Source of the DNA: Winogradskyella sp. | Lineage (GTDB): Bacteria; Bacteroidota; Bacteroidia; Flavobacteriales; Flavobacteriaceae | Length of the DNA: 23,016 nt | Reading direction: 5' to 3' | Assembly: GCA_030149115.1 (NCBI GenBank) | Contig: JASBSE010000166.1 | Span: 1-23,016 of the forward strand | Shown here: positions 22,518 to 23,016 of the stretch, in pieces | Layout of the letters: the number at the start of each line of letters is the position of its first letter | Position numbering within the stretch: the stretch's first letter is position 1 | Position numbers and translations under genes: made by a program | Notes under the pieces: generated by a model | Databases searched by the model: none | What the model saw: the letters and a program-made list of their open reading frames with translations, nothing else | Told to the model about the DNA's origin: nothing

Positions 22518-22880
22518 AAAACTGATTCACATATTAGGTCTTATAATACTTGTCTCATTTTTTTCTTGTGGGCAAAATTCTGCCAAAAAAAACTAAACGG
22601 AAAGTGGTATGAATTGGAAAACAAAAAAATTATTTGGGATTTTTATCAGGATAGTTTAATAATTACATCTGACCCATACGATAAAGTTGAATGGCGAGCT
22701 ACTGACTCAAAAATCGAATTTGATTATCCAACTTTCTATTGGGATTCTTTAGCAAAACCAGTTGATGTTGTGGATAAAATTTTAATTGAATATAAGTTAT
22801 CAAAGAATAAAGACACATTGTTAGGAACATTAACGAATCGAAATGGAAAATACGAATTCGGATTGATAAGAACTGAATAA
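22510..22880 (+). CDS. Small lipoprotein gene split by a -1 frameshift
   Basis: Two overlapping frames make one plausible protein. The first starts at TTG 22510, overlapping the previous stop, and encodes a textbook lipoprotein signal (NKKLIHILGLIILVSFFSC, then GQNSAKKN), but stops at TAA 22594. The second, open as far as 22880, encodes the mature domain: LNGKWYELENKKIIWDFYQDS, then short beta strands ending YEFGLIRTE, a lipocalin-like feel. The frames join at eight As: in the first frame GCC AAA AAA AAC TAA, in the -1 frame continuing CTA AAC GGA. One A more would restore a single frame. This is a frameshift mutation, a slippage site or a sequencing error. Taken alone, the second frame could only start at TTG 22566 and would lack a signal. 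Confidence 0.6.
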
Positions 22881-22886
22881 AAACTA

Positions 22887-23016
22887 TTGCCAACAATGCG
22901 TAAGAGTAATAGCGGTTTTGGGAATTACTCGATAATAAAAGTATAAATCTATGGTCTTTGAGAGTTCGTAGCTTGTGGCTAGTAAAACCCGCTACTACTC
23001 CTACGCGAAGACGTTG
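22887..23016. repeat. attC-like palindromic element, copy 2 (cut by window end)
   Basis: Starts with TTGCCAAC (22887-22894). The arms are at 22898-22919 and 22984-23006, then GAAGAC and GTTG, where the window ends. Over the 119 bases comparable with copy 1 (21915-22033 against 22898-23016) I count six differences and no gaps, about 95% identity. Both left-arm differences from the right arm are A opposite C, which become wobble pairs on the bottom strand. Confidence 0.65.

Noticed and set aside
22566..22880. Independent cytoplasmic protein starting at TTG 22566
   Set aside because: The first residues (WAKFCQKK) are an out-of-frame reading of the lipobox region; the signal peptide in the other frame explains the sequence better.
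21903..23016. Insertion sequence with terminal inverted repeats
   Set aside because: The two copies are direct repeats of a self-palindromic element and the enclosed genes encode exported proteins, not a transposase.

Overview
The window looks like a chromosomal segment of a marine-type Flavobacteriaceae bacterium (Bacteroidota). The DNA is AT-rich. Lipoprotein signals end in short Ser-Cys lipoboxes. Protein families typical of that group are present: a DUF5916 outer-membrane protein with a CBM9-like domain, a TonB-dependent receptor with a carboxypeptidase-like N-terminal domain, DUF6146, DUF6787, DUF937 and a LuxC-like acyl-CoA reductase. Two sites match the Bacteroidota promoter -7 pattern TAnnTTTG. 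The assignment rests on protein and motif recognition only; no database search was possible.

Positions 1-15763 are ordinary core genome. They hold an outer-membrane lipoprotein, a small secreted protein, an MscS channel, a LolD-type ATPase, the DUF5916 protein and a small membrane protein. A minus-strand cluster follows (DUF6146, DUF6787, a His-rich small protein, a TonB receptor, an Asp/His-rich surface lipoprotein) that looks like a metal or metal-complex uptake locus. Then come DUF937, serA and serC (serine biosynthesis), an acyl-CoA reductase, and a divergent ferredoxin. Several clear hairpin terminators separate these units.

Positions 15764-17155 are a transition zone. It holds four tandem 11-bp repeats, one orphan gene of unknown function with G/T-rich codon use, a fifth copy of the 11-mer behind that gene, short palindromes and long inverted repeats.

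From about 17060 to the end is an accessory island. Its core is a tightly coupled three-gene operon: a HerA-like DNA-translocating ATPase, a NurA-domain nuclease and an N6A/N4C-type DNA methyltransferase (1-base gap, then 1-base overlap). The arrangement suggests a modification-and-destruction system: the methyltransferase would mark self DNA, and the HerA-NurA motor nuclease would degrade unmarked DNA. No classical restriction endonuclease or specificity subunit is visible. This is the best candidate here for an under-described defence system.

The operon is bracketed by GCCAACGC-type repeats. It is followed by two about 95% identical copies (the second cut by the window end) of a roughly 130-bp palindromic element that looks like an integron attC site: TTGCC(C)AAC at the left, GTTGGCAA at the right, a long imperfect stem, and better pairing on the bottom strand. 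Between the two copies lies a cassette-like unit encoding two small exported proteins. The second is split by a -1 frameshift at an A-AAA-AAC slippery run directly before a stop. The island therefore looks like the edge of a gene-cassette array carrying a defence operon. No integrase is in the window.
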